Notes: generated from the letters alone by a model not told the origin. A DNA stretch of 64,000 nt from Streptomyces sp. H39-S7 (GCF_027158205.1 NZ_JAPVLU010000007.1:174486-238485), one strand, 5' to 3'. Numbered from the stretch's first letter, positions 1 through 9,081 are shown. Translations and numbers: made by a program.

Positions 1-591
1 CGGATGCTCGTCAACCTCGACGAGGACGATTGGGACGCCGTGCTGCGCGTCCACCTCAAGGGCCACTTCCTGCCGCTCAAGCACGCCGCCGCGCACTGGC
101 GGGCCGAGGCCAAGGCGGGACGCACCCCCGACGCCCGGGTGGTCAACACCAGCTCGGGGGCGGGACTGCTGGGCAGCGTCGGGCAGGGCAACTACTCGGC
201 GGCCAAGGCCGGGATCATCGGGCTGACGCTCGTCGCCGCCGCCGAGATGGCCCGCTACGGCGTCCGCGTCAACGCCATCGCACCCGCTGCCCGCACCCGG
301 ATGACCGAGCGGACGTTCGCCGAGACCATGGCCGCGCCCGGCGGCGACGCCTTCGACGCCATGGCACCGGAGAACGTCTCCCCGCTGGTCGTCTGGCTCG
401 GCTCCGCGGCCTCGGCCGGCGTCACCGGACGGGTCTTCGAGACGGAGGCGGGCCGGATCACCGTCATGGAGGGCTGGCGGCCGGGACCGACGGCCGACAA
501 GGGCGCGCGCCGGACCCCGGCGGAAGCCGGCGAGACCGCATTGAAGCTGCTCGCCGACTCCGCGTCGCCGCAGCCGGTCTATGGGGCGTGA
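1..591 (+). CDS. Short-chain dehydrogenase/reductase, 3' part (5' end outside window)
   Basis: The reading frame is open from the first base, so only the C-terminal ~196 residues are present and the Rossmann glycine motif lies upstream. Visible SDR landmarks are the catalytic Ser region (VNTSSGAG), the YSAAK active-site Tyr/Lys pair and the following VRVNAIAPAARTRMTE strand/loop typical of the classical family. The extended C-terminal tail (WRPGPTADKG, then a Pro/Ala-rich end) is like SDRs annotated as (3R)-hydroxyacyl-CoA or 17-beta-hydroxysteroid dehydrogenases acting on acyl-CoA substrates. The substrate cannot be fixed from this fragment. It ends 143 bp before the secreted protease gene on the same strand and is probably not co-transcribed with it. 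Confidence 0.85.
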   Translation, partial: RMLVNLDEDDWDAVLRVHLKGHFLPLKHAAAHWRAEAKAGRTPDARVVNTSSGAGLLGSVGQGNYSAAKAGIIGLTLVAAAEMARYGVRVNAIAPAARTRMTERTFAETMAAPGGDAFDAMAPENVSPLVVWLGSAASAGVTGRVFETEAGRITVMEGWRPGPTADKGARRTPAEAGETALKLLADSASPQPVYGA

Positions 592-734
592 CGATTGCGG
601 GGGCCGTGAAACGGTTCTGTGACAACGCGGGCCCACTGATCGAATCGGGTCGGTGGAACGGCATAGTGGGGCCCGCCCCCGGTGGGGGCATGACAAGAGA
701 CGCACGAAATGCACGTACATGGGGGAACAACTCA

Positions 735-1895
735 ATGCCATCCATACGACGGTCCGCCCGCGTCGCGGCGGCGGTGACCGCGCTGCTCGCGCTCACCGCC
801 ACCGCCTGTGGCCCGGACGACAGCGACGCGGCGGCGAAGCCGACCGCGGCTGCCGGCACCTCGGCCACCACGGACTCCGGTTCCGCCGCCAAACTTCCCA
901 AGGGCCTGCCCACCAGCATCAAGGACCTGGAGAAGTGGAAGCAGGGCGACTGGAAGAACTGGGACAAGTGGGCGCGTGACGCGGCCGACTTCGCCAACCC
1001 GGTCATCAAGGACCTGTGGAAGCCGTCCCGGATGTCCGGGGCGAAGGACAACGAGAACACCGTCCAGACGAACTTCGGCTCGGACCAGGGGACCACCGAC
1101 CCCGCTCCGCGCCCGGTGGCGGCCAAGGAGGTCGCCCGCCCGTACCACCAGCACGCGGCACCGGTCGGCAAGATCTTCTTCGACAGCCCCAGCGGCCCGA
1201 AGGTCTGCTCCGCCACCGTCGTCGACGACCCGGCGCACCCGGGCAAGTCGAACCTGGTCTGGACGGCCGGCCACTGCGTCCACAGCGGCTCCACGGGCGG
1301 CTGGTACCGCAACATCATCTTCGTCCCGTCGTACAACGACAACGGTCTGTCGGCCTCCCGGGTCGACAGCTCCCCGCAGCGCAACCGCACTCCGTACGGC
1401 GCCTGGTGGGCCGACTGGGTGCAGACCTCCTCGCAGTGGATCGCCACCGGCACCCACTCCGGTGGCGGCGGCTCGCCCTACGACTTCGCGGTGTTGCACG
1501 TGAGTCCGGAGAGCGGCGGCAAGTCCCTGCAGGAGACCGTCGGCGCCTCCCTGCCGGTGTGGTTCGGTGCCCCGTCGCCGACGCTGTTCAGCGGCATCGG
1601 CGCCTGGGGCTACCCGCAGGCGGCCCCGTACGACGGCGCGCGGATGTTCGACTGCATCGGCAAGCCCGGCCGGCTGTCGATGGGCGCGAGCATGCCGACC
1701 GAGTACCGGATCGGCTGCACGATGACCGGCGGCTCCTCGGGCGGTGGCTGGTTCGCCACCATGCCGAACGGAAGGACCGCCCTGGTGTCGAACACGTCGA
1801 TCGGCCCGGCCAACAACACCTGGCTGGCCGGCCCGCACCTGGGCCCCGAGGCGCAGGGCGTCTACAACGCGATCAGCCGGAAGTTCGCCCGCTAG
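735..1895 (+). CDS. Trypsin-like serine protease, lipoprotein-anchored
   Basis: A 386-residue exported serine protease of the chymotrypsin/V8-like clan. The N-terminus has Arg residues, a hydrophobic stretch and a lipobox ending at Cys25 (LTATAC), so it should be a lipoprotein on the outer face of the membrane. A Ser/Thr/Lys-rich linker and a Trp-rich segment (about residues 60-85) precede the protease domain. The catalytic triad is visible: His180 in WTAGHC, Asp250 in YDFAVLHV and Ser335 in GGSSGGG. The start at 735 is chosen because a GGGGGA element lies just upstream and it places the signal peptide at the N-terminus; an in-frame ATG at 690 is the alternative. Its stop codon overlaps the stop of the convergent LysR gene. 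Target proteins are unknown. Confidence 0.85.
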   Translation: MPSIRRSARVAAAVTALLALTATACGPDDSDAAAKPTAAAGTSATTDSGSAAKLPKGLPTSIKDLEKWKQGDWKNWDKWARDAADFANPVIKDLWKPSRMSGAKDNENTVQTNFGSDQGTTDPAPRPVAAKEVARPYHQHAAPVGKIFFDSPSGPKVCSATVVDDPAHPGKSNLVWTAGHCVHSGSTGGWYRNIIFVPSYNDNGLSASRVDSSPQRNRTPYGAWWADWVQTSSQWIATGTHSGGGGSPYDFAVLHVSPESGGKSLQETVGASLPVWFGAPSPTLFSGIGAWGYPQAAPYDGARMFDCIGKPGRLSMGASMPTEYRIGCTMTGGSSGGGWFATMPNGRTALVSNTSIGPANNTWLAGPHLGPEAQGVYNAISRKFAR

Positions 1896-2812
1896 CGGGC
1901 AGGGCCACCGGGATCAGTGAGCGGCCCGGCCGGGGACCCGGTCTCGGGCTCGGCCAGGGCGTGGAGCAGGTGTCGCAGGGCGGGCGTCGGCGGTCCCGGT
2001 GGTACCGCCAGCGAGGTGGTCATGGCGGGGGCGGTCAGCGGGCGCAGGGCTGCCCGGCGGACCGGCGGCAGGCCCGTCACGTCGTAGAAGACCGTCCAGG
2101 ACGGCGGACCGGTCCCGATCGCCAGGAGCGTCTCCTGGAAGCCGGTGAACGGTGGCCCCAGGAGCGGTTCGGCCCCGGCCGCGCGCAGGGCGCCGGTGAC
2201 CAGATCGTGGAACGGCGGATTGTTCTCCCGTGGCGCGAGCCGCAGCGGCAGGTGCGCCAACTGCTCCAGACGCAGGGCCGACTCGGCCGCGAGCGGATGG
2301 TCGCCGGGCAGGGCCACGTACAGCGGATCGCTCCAGACCGGGAGGAGTTCCAGCTCCGGAGCGGCGGAAAGGGCCCGCACCAGGGCGGCGTCCAGTTCGC
2401 CGGAGCGCACCGCCGCCAATCGCTCGGCGAGGGCCAGGTGCCGCAGTCGGACGTGCAGCCGGGGGGCCGCGGCCGCCAGCCGGTCCACCAGGCGGTAGAT
2501 CCGGTCGCCCGGACCCCGCACGGTGCCGAGCCGCAGCATCCCGTCGTCCCCCGCGACGATATCGGCCGCCACCTGCCGGGTGCGGTCCACGGCCGTGAGG
2601 ACGGCGCGCGCTTCGGGCAGCAGCCGTTCACCGGCACCGGACAGGCGCACCTGCCGGGTGGAGCGGGTGAACAGGGGCGACCCGAGCTCGCGTTCCAGGC
2701 GGCGGATCTGCTGGCTGACCGCCGACTGGACGATGCCGAGCCGCTCGGCGGCACGGCCGAAGCCGCCCTCCTCGGCGACGGCCACGAAGTACTGCAGCTG
2801 CCGCAGTTCCAT
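1892..2812 (-). CDS. LysR-family transcriptional regulator
   Basis: A 306-residue LysR-type regulator. The N-terminal winged helix-turn-helix (MELRQLQYFVAVAEEGGFGR, then AAERLGIVQSAVSQQIRRLE) occupies roughly residues 1-60, followed by a periplasmic-binding-protein-like effector domain with the typical GELDAALVR-type strand. The start is set at 2812 because the family begins with this MELRQL segment; the upstream in-frame extension has no similarity to the family. It is divergent from the cupin gene at 2934 with about 120 bp between the starts, the usual arrangement for a LysR protein controlling its neighbour and itself. The inducer is not predictable. Its stop overlaps the protease stop on the other strand by three bases. 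Confidence 0.9.
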   Translation of the reverse strand: MELRQLQYFVAVAEEGGFGRAAERLGIVQSAVSQQIRRLERELGSPLFTRSTRQVRLSGAGERLLPEARAVLTAVDRTRQVAADIVAGDDGMLRLGTVRGPGDRIYRLVDRLAAAAPRLHVRLRHLALAERLAAVRSGELDAALVRALSAAPELELLPVWSDPLYVALPGDHPLAAESALRLEQLAHLPLRLAPRENNPPFHDLVTGALRAAGAEPLLGPPFTGFQETLLAIGTGPPSWTVFYDVTGLPPVRRAALRPLTAPAMTTSLAVPPGPPTPALRHLLHALAEPETGSPAGPLTDPGGPAR

Positions 2813-2933
2813 GGGTCCCTCCGATTGATCACGATCGGTGATGTCTGTGGGGGACAACTGCTCCTGGTTCGCGGGTTCTTCCCCGGCTGGAATGGGACCC
2901 GCCCCCAGAACTCGGCAGACAGGAGCCAAGAAG

Positions 2934-3434
2934 ATGATCCGGGACGCCGGCGACACCGCGGACGCACTGGTCGTGCGGTCCGAGGAAGCCGAGCACGTAC
3001 CTCTGCCGCACGGCGGAGGCTTCCGGTTGCTGGCGGACGCCGGCGCGACCGGTGGCGCGCTGGGCGCCAGCCGCCTGACCCTCGGCGAGGGCGCGGACGG
3101 CGCCCGGCCGCACTGTCACGCGCGGTCGTCAGAGCTGTTCTACGTTCTCCAGGGCACGGTGGAGTTCCTCCTGGACGACGCGATGACCTCCGTGGAGGCG
3201 GGCGGGCTGGTCGTCGTCCCGCCGGGGATGCCGCACGCCTTCGGTGCCGCCGCCGGTTCCACCGCCGACCTGCTCGCGGTGCTGACGCCGGGCGTCGACC
3301 GCTTCGGGTACTTCCGCGCCCTGGGGCGCATCGCGCGCGGCCTGGACTCCTTCGACAGCCTCAAGGGCGCGCAGGACCGCTACGACGTGCACTTCCTCGA
3401 CCTTCCGGCCTGGCAGGCGGCACGGACGCGCTGA
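2934..3434 (+). CDS. Cupin-domain protein
   Basis: A 166-residue single-domain cupin. The first cupin motif is recognisable (RPHCHARSSELFYVLQG, residues about 59-75, with metal-ligand His residues and a Glu), and the second follows in VVVPPGMPHAFGA with a further His. Such proteins bind a metal and act as small dioxygenases, isomerases or binding proteins; no specific substrate can be assigned. The start at 2934 has a good AGGAG element about 8 bases upstream. The gene is divergent from the LysR regulator and is its most likely target. A strong hairpin ends the transcript at 3439-3479. Confidence 0.85.
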   Translation: MIRDAGDTADALVVRSEEAEHVPLPHGGGFRLLADAGATGGALGASRLTLGEGADGARPHCHARSSELFYVLQGTVEFLLDDAMTSVEAGGLVVVPPGMPHAFGAAAGSTADLLAVLTPGVDRFGYFRALGRIARGLDSFDSLKGAQDRYDVHFLDLPAWQAARTR

Positions 3435-3438
3435 CGAT

Positions 3439-3479
3439 CGTGGACGGGCCGGCGGTCGGCGACCGCCGGCCCGTCCACG
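3439..3479. terminator. Bidirectional hairpin terminator between cupin gene and glyA
   Basis: A perfect 19-bp inverted repeat (3439-3457 with 3461-3479) with a 3-base loop lies immediately after the cupin stop and 45 bp before the glyA stop on the opposite strand. It is GC-rich with no T-run, as is common in Streptomyces, and can serve both convergent genes. Confidence 0.8.
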
Positions 3480-3523
3480 TCAGCCCTGGCTGCGCGCCGG
3501 GTCGGCCCTGACTCCGTCCGGAC

Positions 3524-4999
3524 TCAGCCCTGGCTCAGGTCGACGCCCGGGTAGAGCGGGAATCCGGCCAGCAGGTCGGCGGAACGCGCGGCGACCTGGT
3601 CCGCCACGGACGCGTCGATCACATGGCTCGCCTTGGACGGGGTTCCGTTGGCGGTCGTGCCGGGGCGGGTGCTGGTCAGCACCGTGTCGATCAGGCCCGC
3701 GATCTCGTCCATCTCCGCCACACCGAGCCCGCGCGTGGTGAGCGCCGGAGTGCCGATGCGGACACCGGACGTGTACCAGGCGCCGTTCCGGTCCTGCGGG
3801 ACGGAGTTGCGGTTGGTGACGATGCCCGCGTCCAGCAGCGCGGCCTCGGCCTGGCGGCCGGTGAGTCCGTAGCCGGAGACGTCGGCGAGCACCAGGTGGT
3901 TGTCGGTACCGCCGGTCACCAGTGAGGCGCCGCGCCGCAGCAGTCCTTCGGCCAGCGCGGAGGCGTTGTCGACGATGCGCCGGGCGTAGTCCTGGAAGTC
4001 GGGCCGGCGCGCCTCGGCGAGCGCCACCGCCTTGGCGGCCATCACGTGCGGCAGCGGACCGCCGAGCACCATGGGGCAGCCGCGGTCCACGTGCTCGGCC
4101 AGCTCGGCGTCGCACAGGACCATGCCGCCCCGCGGTCCGCGCAGTGACTTGTGTGTGGTGGTCGTGACGATGTTGGCGTGCGGCACCGGGTCGAAGTCGC
4201 CGGTGAGCACCTTGCCCGCGACCAGGCCGGCGAAGTGCGCCATGTCGACCATCAGCGTGGCGCCGACCTCCTCGGCGATCTCCCGCATGATGCGGAAGTT
4301 GACCAGTCGCGGATAGGCGGAGTAGCCGGCGACGAGGATGAGCGGGCGGAACTCGCGTGCGGTCTCGCGCAGCGCGTCGTAGTCCAGCAGCCCGGTCTCC
4401 GGGTCGGTGCCGTAGCTGCGCTGGTCGAACATCTTGCCCGAGATGTTGGGGCGGAAGCCGTGGGTGAGGTGGCCGCCCGCGTCGAGCGCCATGCCGAGCA
4501 TCCGCTGGTCCCCGAGCTCGCGGCGCAGCGCCGCCCAGTCCTGCTCGCTCAGGTCGTTGACGTGCCGGACCTTGGCCCGCTCGAGCGCCGGGCTCTCCAC
4601 CCGCTGGGCGAGCACGGACCAGAAGGCGACCAGGTTGGCGTCGATGCCGGAGTGCGGCTGTACGTAGGCGTGGGACGCGCCGAACAGTTCGCGGGCGTGC
4701 TCGGCCGCGAGCGCCTCGACGGTGTCGACGTTGCGGCAGCCCGCGTAGAAGCGCCGGCCGATGGTGCCTTCGGCGTACTTGTCGCTGAACCAGTTGCCCA
4801 TGGTCAACAGGACGGCGGGGGAGGCGTAGTTCTCGCTGGCGATGAGCTTGAGCTGGGCGCGCTGGTCCTCGACCTCGGCGCCGATGGCGTCGGCCACGCG
4901 GGGCTCGACGGCCCGGATGACGTCCAGCGCGCTGCGGAAGGCGGTGGATTCGGTGGATTCGCCGGGCTTGATGCTGAAGGACGACGGTTCTGCGGCCAT
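3524..4999 (-). CDS. glyA: Serine hydroxymethyltransferase
   Basis: Cytoplasmic PLP enzyme of 491 residues interconverting serine and glycine with transfer of a one-carbon unit to tetrahydrofolate. Family signatures include [15 protein letters not shown] near the N-terminus, the [10 protein letters not shown] region and the PLP-lysine motif [14 protein letters not shown]. It is longer than the common ~420-residue bacterial form because of an N-terminal extension and insertions, as seen in other actinobacterial paralogues. The start at 4999 has a strong AGGAGG six bases upstream. The leader carries a ZTP riboswitch, which ties expression to folate and purine status. It stands alone as a transcript; the TetR gene upstream on the same strand has its own promoter region. 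Confidence 0.95.
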   Translation of the reverse strand: MAAEPSSFSIKPGESTESTAFRSALDVIRAVEPRVADAIGAEVEDQRAQLKLIASENYASPAVLLTMGNWFSDKYAEGTIGRRFYAGCRNVDTVEALAAEHARELFGASHAYVQPHSGIDANLVAFWSVLAQRVESPALERAKVRHVNDLSEQDWAALRRELGDQRMLGMALDAGGHLTHGFRPNISGKMFDQRSYGTDPETGLLDYDALRETAREFRPLILVAGYSAYPRLVNFRIMREIAEEVGATLMVDMAHFAGLVAGKVLTGDFDPVPHANIVTTTTHKSLRGPRGGMVLCDAELAEHVDRGCPMVLGGPLPHVMAAKAVALAEARRPDFQDYARRIVDNASALAEGLLRRGASLVTGGTDNHLVLADVSGYGLTGRQAEAALLDAGIVTNRNSVPQDRNGAWYTSGVRIGTPALTTRGLGVAEMDEIAGLIDTVLTSTRPGTTANGTPSKASHVIDASVADQVAARSADLLAGFPLYPGVDLSQG

Positions 5000-5019
5000 G
5001 CGGGCCTCCTGGACGAGAA

Positions 5020-5110
5020 GGGGCGGCCCAGGCGCGCGGCATCACATCGTCATAGGAGACGGAGCCGCTCCCCGATGGTCGGTCCCATCCAAGCGCCAGT
5101 CACGGCTCAC
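5020..5110 (-). ncRNA. ZTP riboswitch (pfl motif) in the glyA leader
   Basis: Read on the minus strand, the leader contains the conserved blocks of the pfl/ZTP aptamer in the right order: GTGACTGGCG, then ATCGGGGAGCGG, then after a variable segment CCGCGCGCCTGGGC. ZTP riboswitches sense the purine intermediate ZMP/ZTP, which accumulates when 10-formyl-tetrahydrofolate is short, and glyA is one of their known targets. The aptamer ends about 27 bases before the glyA start, next to the AGGAGG site, so control of translation initiation is likely; this mechanism is inferred. The motif was recognised by eye, not by covariance search. Confidence 0.85.
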
Positions 5111-5152
5111 GCCGACCCTAGCAGCGCGGCCCGCGCCGTGCGCGGTCCCGGC

Positions 5153-5836
5153 TCACACCGTCCGACCGGTGAGATAGCGGCGCAGCACCCGCTTGCACTC
5201 GGCGATCAGCGCGGGGTCGCCGTCCGGGTCGGTGCGGAAGGCGAGCCGCAGGACGGCGTCGGCGCACTCCAGGGCGACGCGGCCGGCCAGCCGGGAGGCG
5301 GCGGGGTCCAGCAGGCCGTCGGTGAGGGCCCACAGCCGGTCGGCGACGGCGGTGTTGTTGTCGATCTCGGTGTCGAGCAGATGCCTGCCGGCGGGGTCCT
5401 CGCGGCCGACGGCGCCGAAGTCGACGACCCCGAATCCCGGCACCGCGCGCCGCATCGCGACGAACTCCTCGACGGCCAGGTCCACCAGGGCGGCGACGTC
5501 CCGGGGGGACTCGGCCGCCATCCGGCGTGACAGGCGGTCGGTGTACCGCTCCAGGTTGCGGGTGGCGAGCGCGCCGAGCAGCCCGTCCTTGCCGGGGAAG
5601 AACTGGTAGAGGGTGCCGATCGGCACCTCGGCCCGGCGCGCCACCTCCTTGGTGGTCAGCGCGGTGTAGCCGACCTCGTCCAGCAGGGCGGCGCACGCGC
5701 CGAGGATGCGCTCGACCCGTTCGGCGCTGCGGCGCTGCACCGGGCTGCGGCGAACGCCGGCGGCTCCCGCGACGAGGGCGGGGACTGCGACGAGGTCGGG
5801 GACGCCGGGGTCGGCGGTCGGGGGGAGTTCGTGCAT
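5153..5836 (-). CDS. TetR-family transcriptional regulator
   Basis: A 227-residue TetR-type repressor. The helix-turn-helix lies near the N-terminus (LTTKEVARRAEVPIGTLYQFFPGKDGLL), preceded by an Arg-rich segment, and the C-terminal ligand-binding domain has no recognisable specificity. The start at 5836 (MHELPP) is preferred; an in-frame ATG at 5896 would place the start inside the palindrome that probably is its operator. It is divergent from the GH1 beta-glucosidase (134 bp apart). A near-palindrome between them recurs in front of the MFS transporter at 14379, so this regulator probably controls both genes. Confidence 0.88.
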   Translation of the reverse strand: MHELPPTADPGVPDLVAVPALVAGAAGVRRSPVQRRSAERVERILGACAALLDEVGYTALTTKEVARRAEVPIGTLYQFFPGKDGLLGALATRNLERYTDRLSRRMAAESPRDVAALVDLAVEEFVAMRRAVPGFGVVDFGAVGREDPAGRHLLDTEIDNNTAVADRLWALTDGLLDPAASRLAGRVALECADAVLRLAFRTDPDGDPALIAECKRVLRRYLTGRTV

Positions 5837-5882
5837 GAGCCCACTCTGCCGGATCGGCCGGCCGATCGACGACCAGCTATCG

Positions 5883-5902
5883 TGAGCATTGCTCATGTTC
5901 TA
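5883..5902. promoter_or_regulatory. Putative TetR operator between regulator and GH1 gene
   Basis: TGAGCA-T-TGCTCA (5883-5895) is an inverted repeat followed by TGTTCTAC. Eighteen of 21 bases are the same as the site at 14341-14361 before the MFS transporter. Location in a divergent TetR/target intergenic region and recurrence at a second sugar-related gene support an operator role; binding itself is inferred. Confidence 0.65.
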
Positions 5903-5970
5903 CGCCGGCGCGTCGCCATGGCGTGCCTGCTCGCGCGTCACCTCGTTTCTTCCCGCCAAGGAGTGAGCCA

Positions 5971-7341
5971 GTGCCGGACCCGTCGACACCGCAGCGCCCG
6001 CAGCTTCCCGAATCCTTCGTCTGGGGTGTCTCCACCGCCGCCTACCAGGTCGAGGGGGCCGTCACCGAGGGGGGCAGGGGGCCCTCGATCTGGGACACGT
6101 TCACCGCGCGCGCCGGGACGGTCCGCGACGGCCACACCGGAGCGGTGGCCTGCGACCACTACCACCGCTACCCGCAGGACGTCGCGCTGATGAAGGACCT
6201 CGGATTGGACGCGTACCGCTTCTCCGTCGCCTGGCCGCGTGTCCAGCCGTCGGGCAAGGGCCCGGCGAACGCGGCGGGGCTGGACTTCTACGACCGGCTC
6301 GTCGACGAACTGCTCGCCGCCGGCATCGCGCCCACCCCCACCCTGTTCCACTGGGACCTGCCGCAGGCCCTGGAGGACGAGGGCGGCTGGCTCGCGCGCG
6401 CCACCGCCGAACGGTTCGCCGAGTACGCGGGGCTGGTGGCCGACCGGCTCGGCGACCGGGTCAGCCGCTGGATCACCCTCAACGAACCCTTCGTGCACAT
6501 GGTGTTCGGCTACGCCCTGGGTGTCCACGCGCCCGGCCGGGCCCTGATGCTGGACGCCCTGCCGGCCGCCCACCACCAGCTGCTCGGCCACGGGCTGGCG
6601 GTCGCCGCGCTGCGCGAGCGCGGCGCCGCCCAGGTCCTCATCGCCAACAACTGCACTCCGGTGCGCGTCGTGGGCGGCTCCGCCGCCGACCACGACGCGG
6701 CGGCGGCCTACGACGCGCTGCACAACGGCCTCTTCAACGACCCGCTGTTCCTCGGCCGCTACCCGGACCTGTCGGCGTACGGCGTCGGCCCCGACCTCGG
6801 CGGCGCGGTCCTGGACGGAGACCTGGAGATCATCGCGGCCCCGCTCGACGGCCTGGGCGTCAACTACTACAACCCCACCTGGATCCAGGCCCCGGCGGAC
6901 GACTCCGCCCTGCCCTTCGCGGAGGCCCGGGTCGAGGGCTTCGAGCGGACCGCCTTCGACTGGCCGGTCGTCCCGGACGGCCTCACCGAGCTCCTCTCCG
7001 GCCTGAAGGAACGCTACGGCGCCGCCCTGCCGCCGGTGTACATCACCGAGAACGGCTGCTCCCAGACCGACGAGATCGTGGACGGCCGGATCGCGGACAC
7101 CGCGCGGATCACCTATCTGGAGGGCCACATCGGTGCGGTGGCCGCCGCGGTGGCCCTCGGGGTGGACGTACGCGGGTACTTCACCTGGTCGCTGATCGAC
7201 AACTTCGAGTGGGCGGAAGGGTTCAGTCAGCGCTTCGGCCTGGTTCACGTCGACTTCGAGACGCAGCACCGCACGCCGAAGGCTTCGTACGCCTGGTACC
7301 GCGACACGATCGCCACCCATCGGGCTTACTGGGCCGCGTAG
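5971..7341 (+). CDS. GH1 beta-glucosidase
   Basis: A 456-residue cytoplasmic glycoside hydrolase family 1 enzyme, expected to hydrolyse beta-linked glucosides such as cellobiose. Family signatures are the N-terminal FVWGVSTAAYQVEGA, the acid/base Glu172 in TLNEPF and the nucleophile Glu360 in YITENG, with the C-terminal YFTWSLIDNFEWAEG segment. The GTG start at 5971 is chosen for the AAGGAG element seven bases before it. The last ~40 codons (from about 7212) use more A/T-ending codons than the rest of the gene, and a second, more GC-rich copy of this 3' end lies at 14155-14295. This suggests that the end of the gene was replaced when the following island inserted. Confidence 0.93.
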   Translation: MPDPSTPQRPQLPESFVWGVSTAAYQVEGAVTEGGRGPSIWDTFTARAGTVRDGHTGAVACDHYHRYPQDVALMKDLGLDAYRFSVAWPRVQPSGKGPANAAGLDFYDRLVDELLAAGIAPTPTLFHWDLPQALEDEGGWLARATAERFAEYAGLVADRLGDRVSRWITLNEPFVHMVFGYALGVHAPGRALMLDALPAAHHQLLGHGLAVAALRERGAAQVLIANNCTPVRVVGGSAADHDAAAAYDALHNGLFNDPLFLGRYPDLSAYGVGPDLGGAVLDGDLEIIAAPLDGLGVNYYNPTWIQAPADDSALPFAEARVEGFERTAFDWPVVPDGLTELLSGLKERYGAALPPVYITENGCSQTDEIVDGRIADTARITYLEGHIGAVAAAVALGVDVRGYFTWSLIDNFEWAEGFSQRFGLVHVDFETQHRTPKASYAWYRDTIATHRAYWAA

Positions 7342-7778
7342 TTGGGGTCTGCGGTGCCCGCAGTATTCGACAGGATCGACCCAGGTTCGTGGGCGCCGTG
7401 GAACAGGGTGCTCATAGCCGTGCAACGCAGTCGGGGCGTGAAGACAGGGTGTTCGACAGTTGCGGAGGCCATCCCCAGCGGTTCGGCACGTCTCGACTGG
7501 GTGAAAGTTTGGTCCTGACCCGCCAGACGACCCGCCCTAAGACAGGCGAGGGTTCCGAGAGGGCGGCGAGGACCACTCGGCAGAGTCGCAGCCGAGGCTG
7601 ACCTTCAAGAGTCGGACCCGCCTTCGTAGCCGTTCGCTCACACGTCTCATTGCCAGGCTCTATGCAGCCCAACTCCAGCAGTTCTAGACCAGCGAAAGTT
7701 CCGTTTCCTTTGACGCTGATGGTCCCTACCGCTCTCCTGGCCGGCCACAGTGTCGGTGGCGTGCGTCATCATCGGGAG
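7342..7778. other. Non-coding left edge of putative island
   Basis: No convincing gene was found in these 437 bases on either strand. Base composition drops from the preceding gene, with stretches such as AGAGTCGGACC and CTAGACCAGCGAAAG that lack third-position GC bias. It contains the left copy of an imperfect direct repeat (7443-7486) shared with the right edge of the island. Short open frames here look like chance. Confidence 0.5.
7443..7486 (+). repeat. Left copy of imperfect direct repeat flanking the island
   Basis: GACAGGGTGTTCGACA here matches 15 of 16 bases at 14135-14150, and CCAGCGGTTCGG (7475-7486) matches 12 of 12 at 14166-14177. The distances between the two blocks differ by one base. 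The pair flanks about 6.7 kb of atypical DNA and could be remnants of attachment or recombination sites; no integrase is present to support this. Confidence 0.45.
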
Positions 7779-8669
7779 ATGTCGCAGAAGAAGCCAGTGC
7801 CGCCGACCTACAAGGATCGCCTCCTGGAGCAACTCGCCCTGATAGAGCAGGATTACGTCACAGTCGTGGAATCTTCACAAATCCGCTACGTGAACCCGAA
7901 CCGGCGGGGCAGCAACGTCTTCGTCGTCGGCGCTGCGAATTGGGGATGGGAGCCGAGCGGGCCGGAAATGGAGGCCCAGCGCATGGATCTGCTGGGGCAT
8001 CTGCGGGACTGGAAGCCGCGCTTCTGCCTCCTGTTTCCGCACCCCACGCCCGAGGTGAAGAAGAAGCTGAATCGTAGCCTCAAACACATGGAGAACTGGC
8101 TGGTCCGCCCCAACAAATGGGATCAATCCATCCCGCAGTACGTTCCCGAAGCCGTTCGGCTCCTGCGCGCCTCGGTTGAGCAACTACGCGAACTCACCGC
8201 CCTGCTGCCTGCGGATCCGTGGCCAGTGCGTCTGGTCGTCGACACCAATGTACTGATCGACGACCCCGATCTTGCGATCTTCACGGACCAAATCGGTTCC
8301 CGTTACATGGCCCACCTCTTGCCGGTTGTACTGCGCGAACTGGACGATCACAAACGCGCCGGCCGTAACGAGACGCTGCGCGAAGCCGCTAGAAAGGCTG
8401 ATCGTCGCCTCAAGGGCCTGCGCACCGGAGGTGATGTCACCCGAGGCGTGCGTGTCTCTGGCGACGTCCACGTTGTCTTCGAGCACATCGAGCCCAAATC
8501 CAAGTCCTTGCCCGACTGGCTCGACCTGGCCGTTCCCGACGACCGCTTCGTCGCCTCCGCACTTCTCCTGCAGTCCCGGCATCCCGGATCCGCCATGTTC
8601 GTTGCCACCAGCGACATTAACCTGCAGACCAAGCTGTCAGCCATCGCGCTGCCCTTCATCGAGCCGTAG
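7779..8669 (+). CDS. PIN-domain protein (putative ribonuclease)
   Basis: A 296-residue protein with a C-terminal PIN domain starting near residue 148 (RLVVDTNVLIDDPDL). The conserved acidic residues are visible as Asp in DTNVL, Glu/Asp in LRELDDHK and Asp in PDDRFVASAL and ATSDINLQ. PIN domains are Mg-dependent RNases, often toxins or RNA-processing enzymes. The N-terminal ~140 residues (YKDRLLEQLALIEQDYVTVVE onward) are not recognised. There is no small antitoxin gene beside it, and a standalone or defence role is as likely as a toxin-antitoxin pair. The start at 7779 (MSQKKPVPP) begins the first plausible coding segment. Codon use is less GC-biased than neighbouring chromosomal genes. Confidence 0.75.
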   Translation: MSQKKPVPPTYKDRLLEQLALIEQDYVTVVESSQIRYVNPNRRGSNVFVVGAANWGWEPSGPEMEAQRMDLLGHLRDWKPRFCLLFPHPTPEVKKKLNRSLKHMENWLVRPNKWDQSIPQYVPEAVRLLRASVEQLRELTALLPADPWPVRLVVDTNVLIDDPDLAIFTDQIGSRYMAHLLPVVLRELDDHKRAGRNETLREAARKADRRLKGLRTGGDVTRGVRVSGDVHVVFEHIEPKSKSLPDWLDLAVPDDRFVASALLLQSRHPGSAMFVATSDINLQTKLSAIALPFIEP

Positions 8670-8841
8670 ACGATCCACAGCTGGACCTGAACGCTGTCTC
8701 TCCGGAAGGAGCGCAGCCACGGGGGCCAACGCCGATCTGGTCCAGGAGATCGGAGACCACCAACCACCACCAACCAGGGGCGTTCGAGGGGTACCTCTGC
8801 CCCGGGACCGTCGATCGGGCGCGTCCGCCGCGATGGTGGAC

Positions 8842-9081
8842 TCAGCGGGGTGTGCGACCGATGAGGGTACGAAGGACCGGCACGCTGGGACCAGCGCCAG
8901 CCAGCCCGGCCAGAACGGCACCGGCGGCCGGGACGCCTGTGAGCGCTGTAAGCCCACCCGTAACGAGCCCGATCACAAGGGCGGTCAACAGAACCACCGT
9001 TGTGTGCAAGGTCAGGAAAGGCGGATCGGGGACGAAACCCCCGGGGCTGCTGTGGTGGTTTGGCGGCATCATCTGGGTCAT
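8842..9081 (-). CDS. Small membrane protein, unknown function
   Basis: A 79-residue open frame with a hydrophilic N-terminus (MTQMMPPNHHSSPGG) and two hydrophobic stretches (TLHTTVVLLTALVIGLVTGG and LTGVPAAGAVLAGLAGAG), so probably a small two-helix membrane protein. The start at 9081 has a CAGGG element about 9 bases upstream. No family is recognised. It is divergent from the WD40 gene at 9273. Similar tiny membrane proteins accompany HTH/WD40-type genes in Streptomyces accessory regions, but that link is only an impression. Confidence 0.5.
   Translation of the reverse strand: MTQMMPPNHHSSPGGFVPDPPFLTLHTTVVLLTALVIGLVTGGLTALTGVPAAGAVLAGLAGAGPSVPVLRTLIGRTPR

Noticed and set aside
1016..3511. 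Open frame of 831 codons on the plus strand across protease, LysR and cupin genes
   Set aside because: It is a GC-bias shadow: Arg/Pro/Gly-rich composition, no domain, and it runs through three well-supported genes in other frames.
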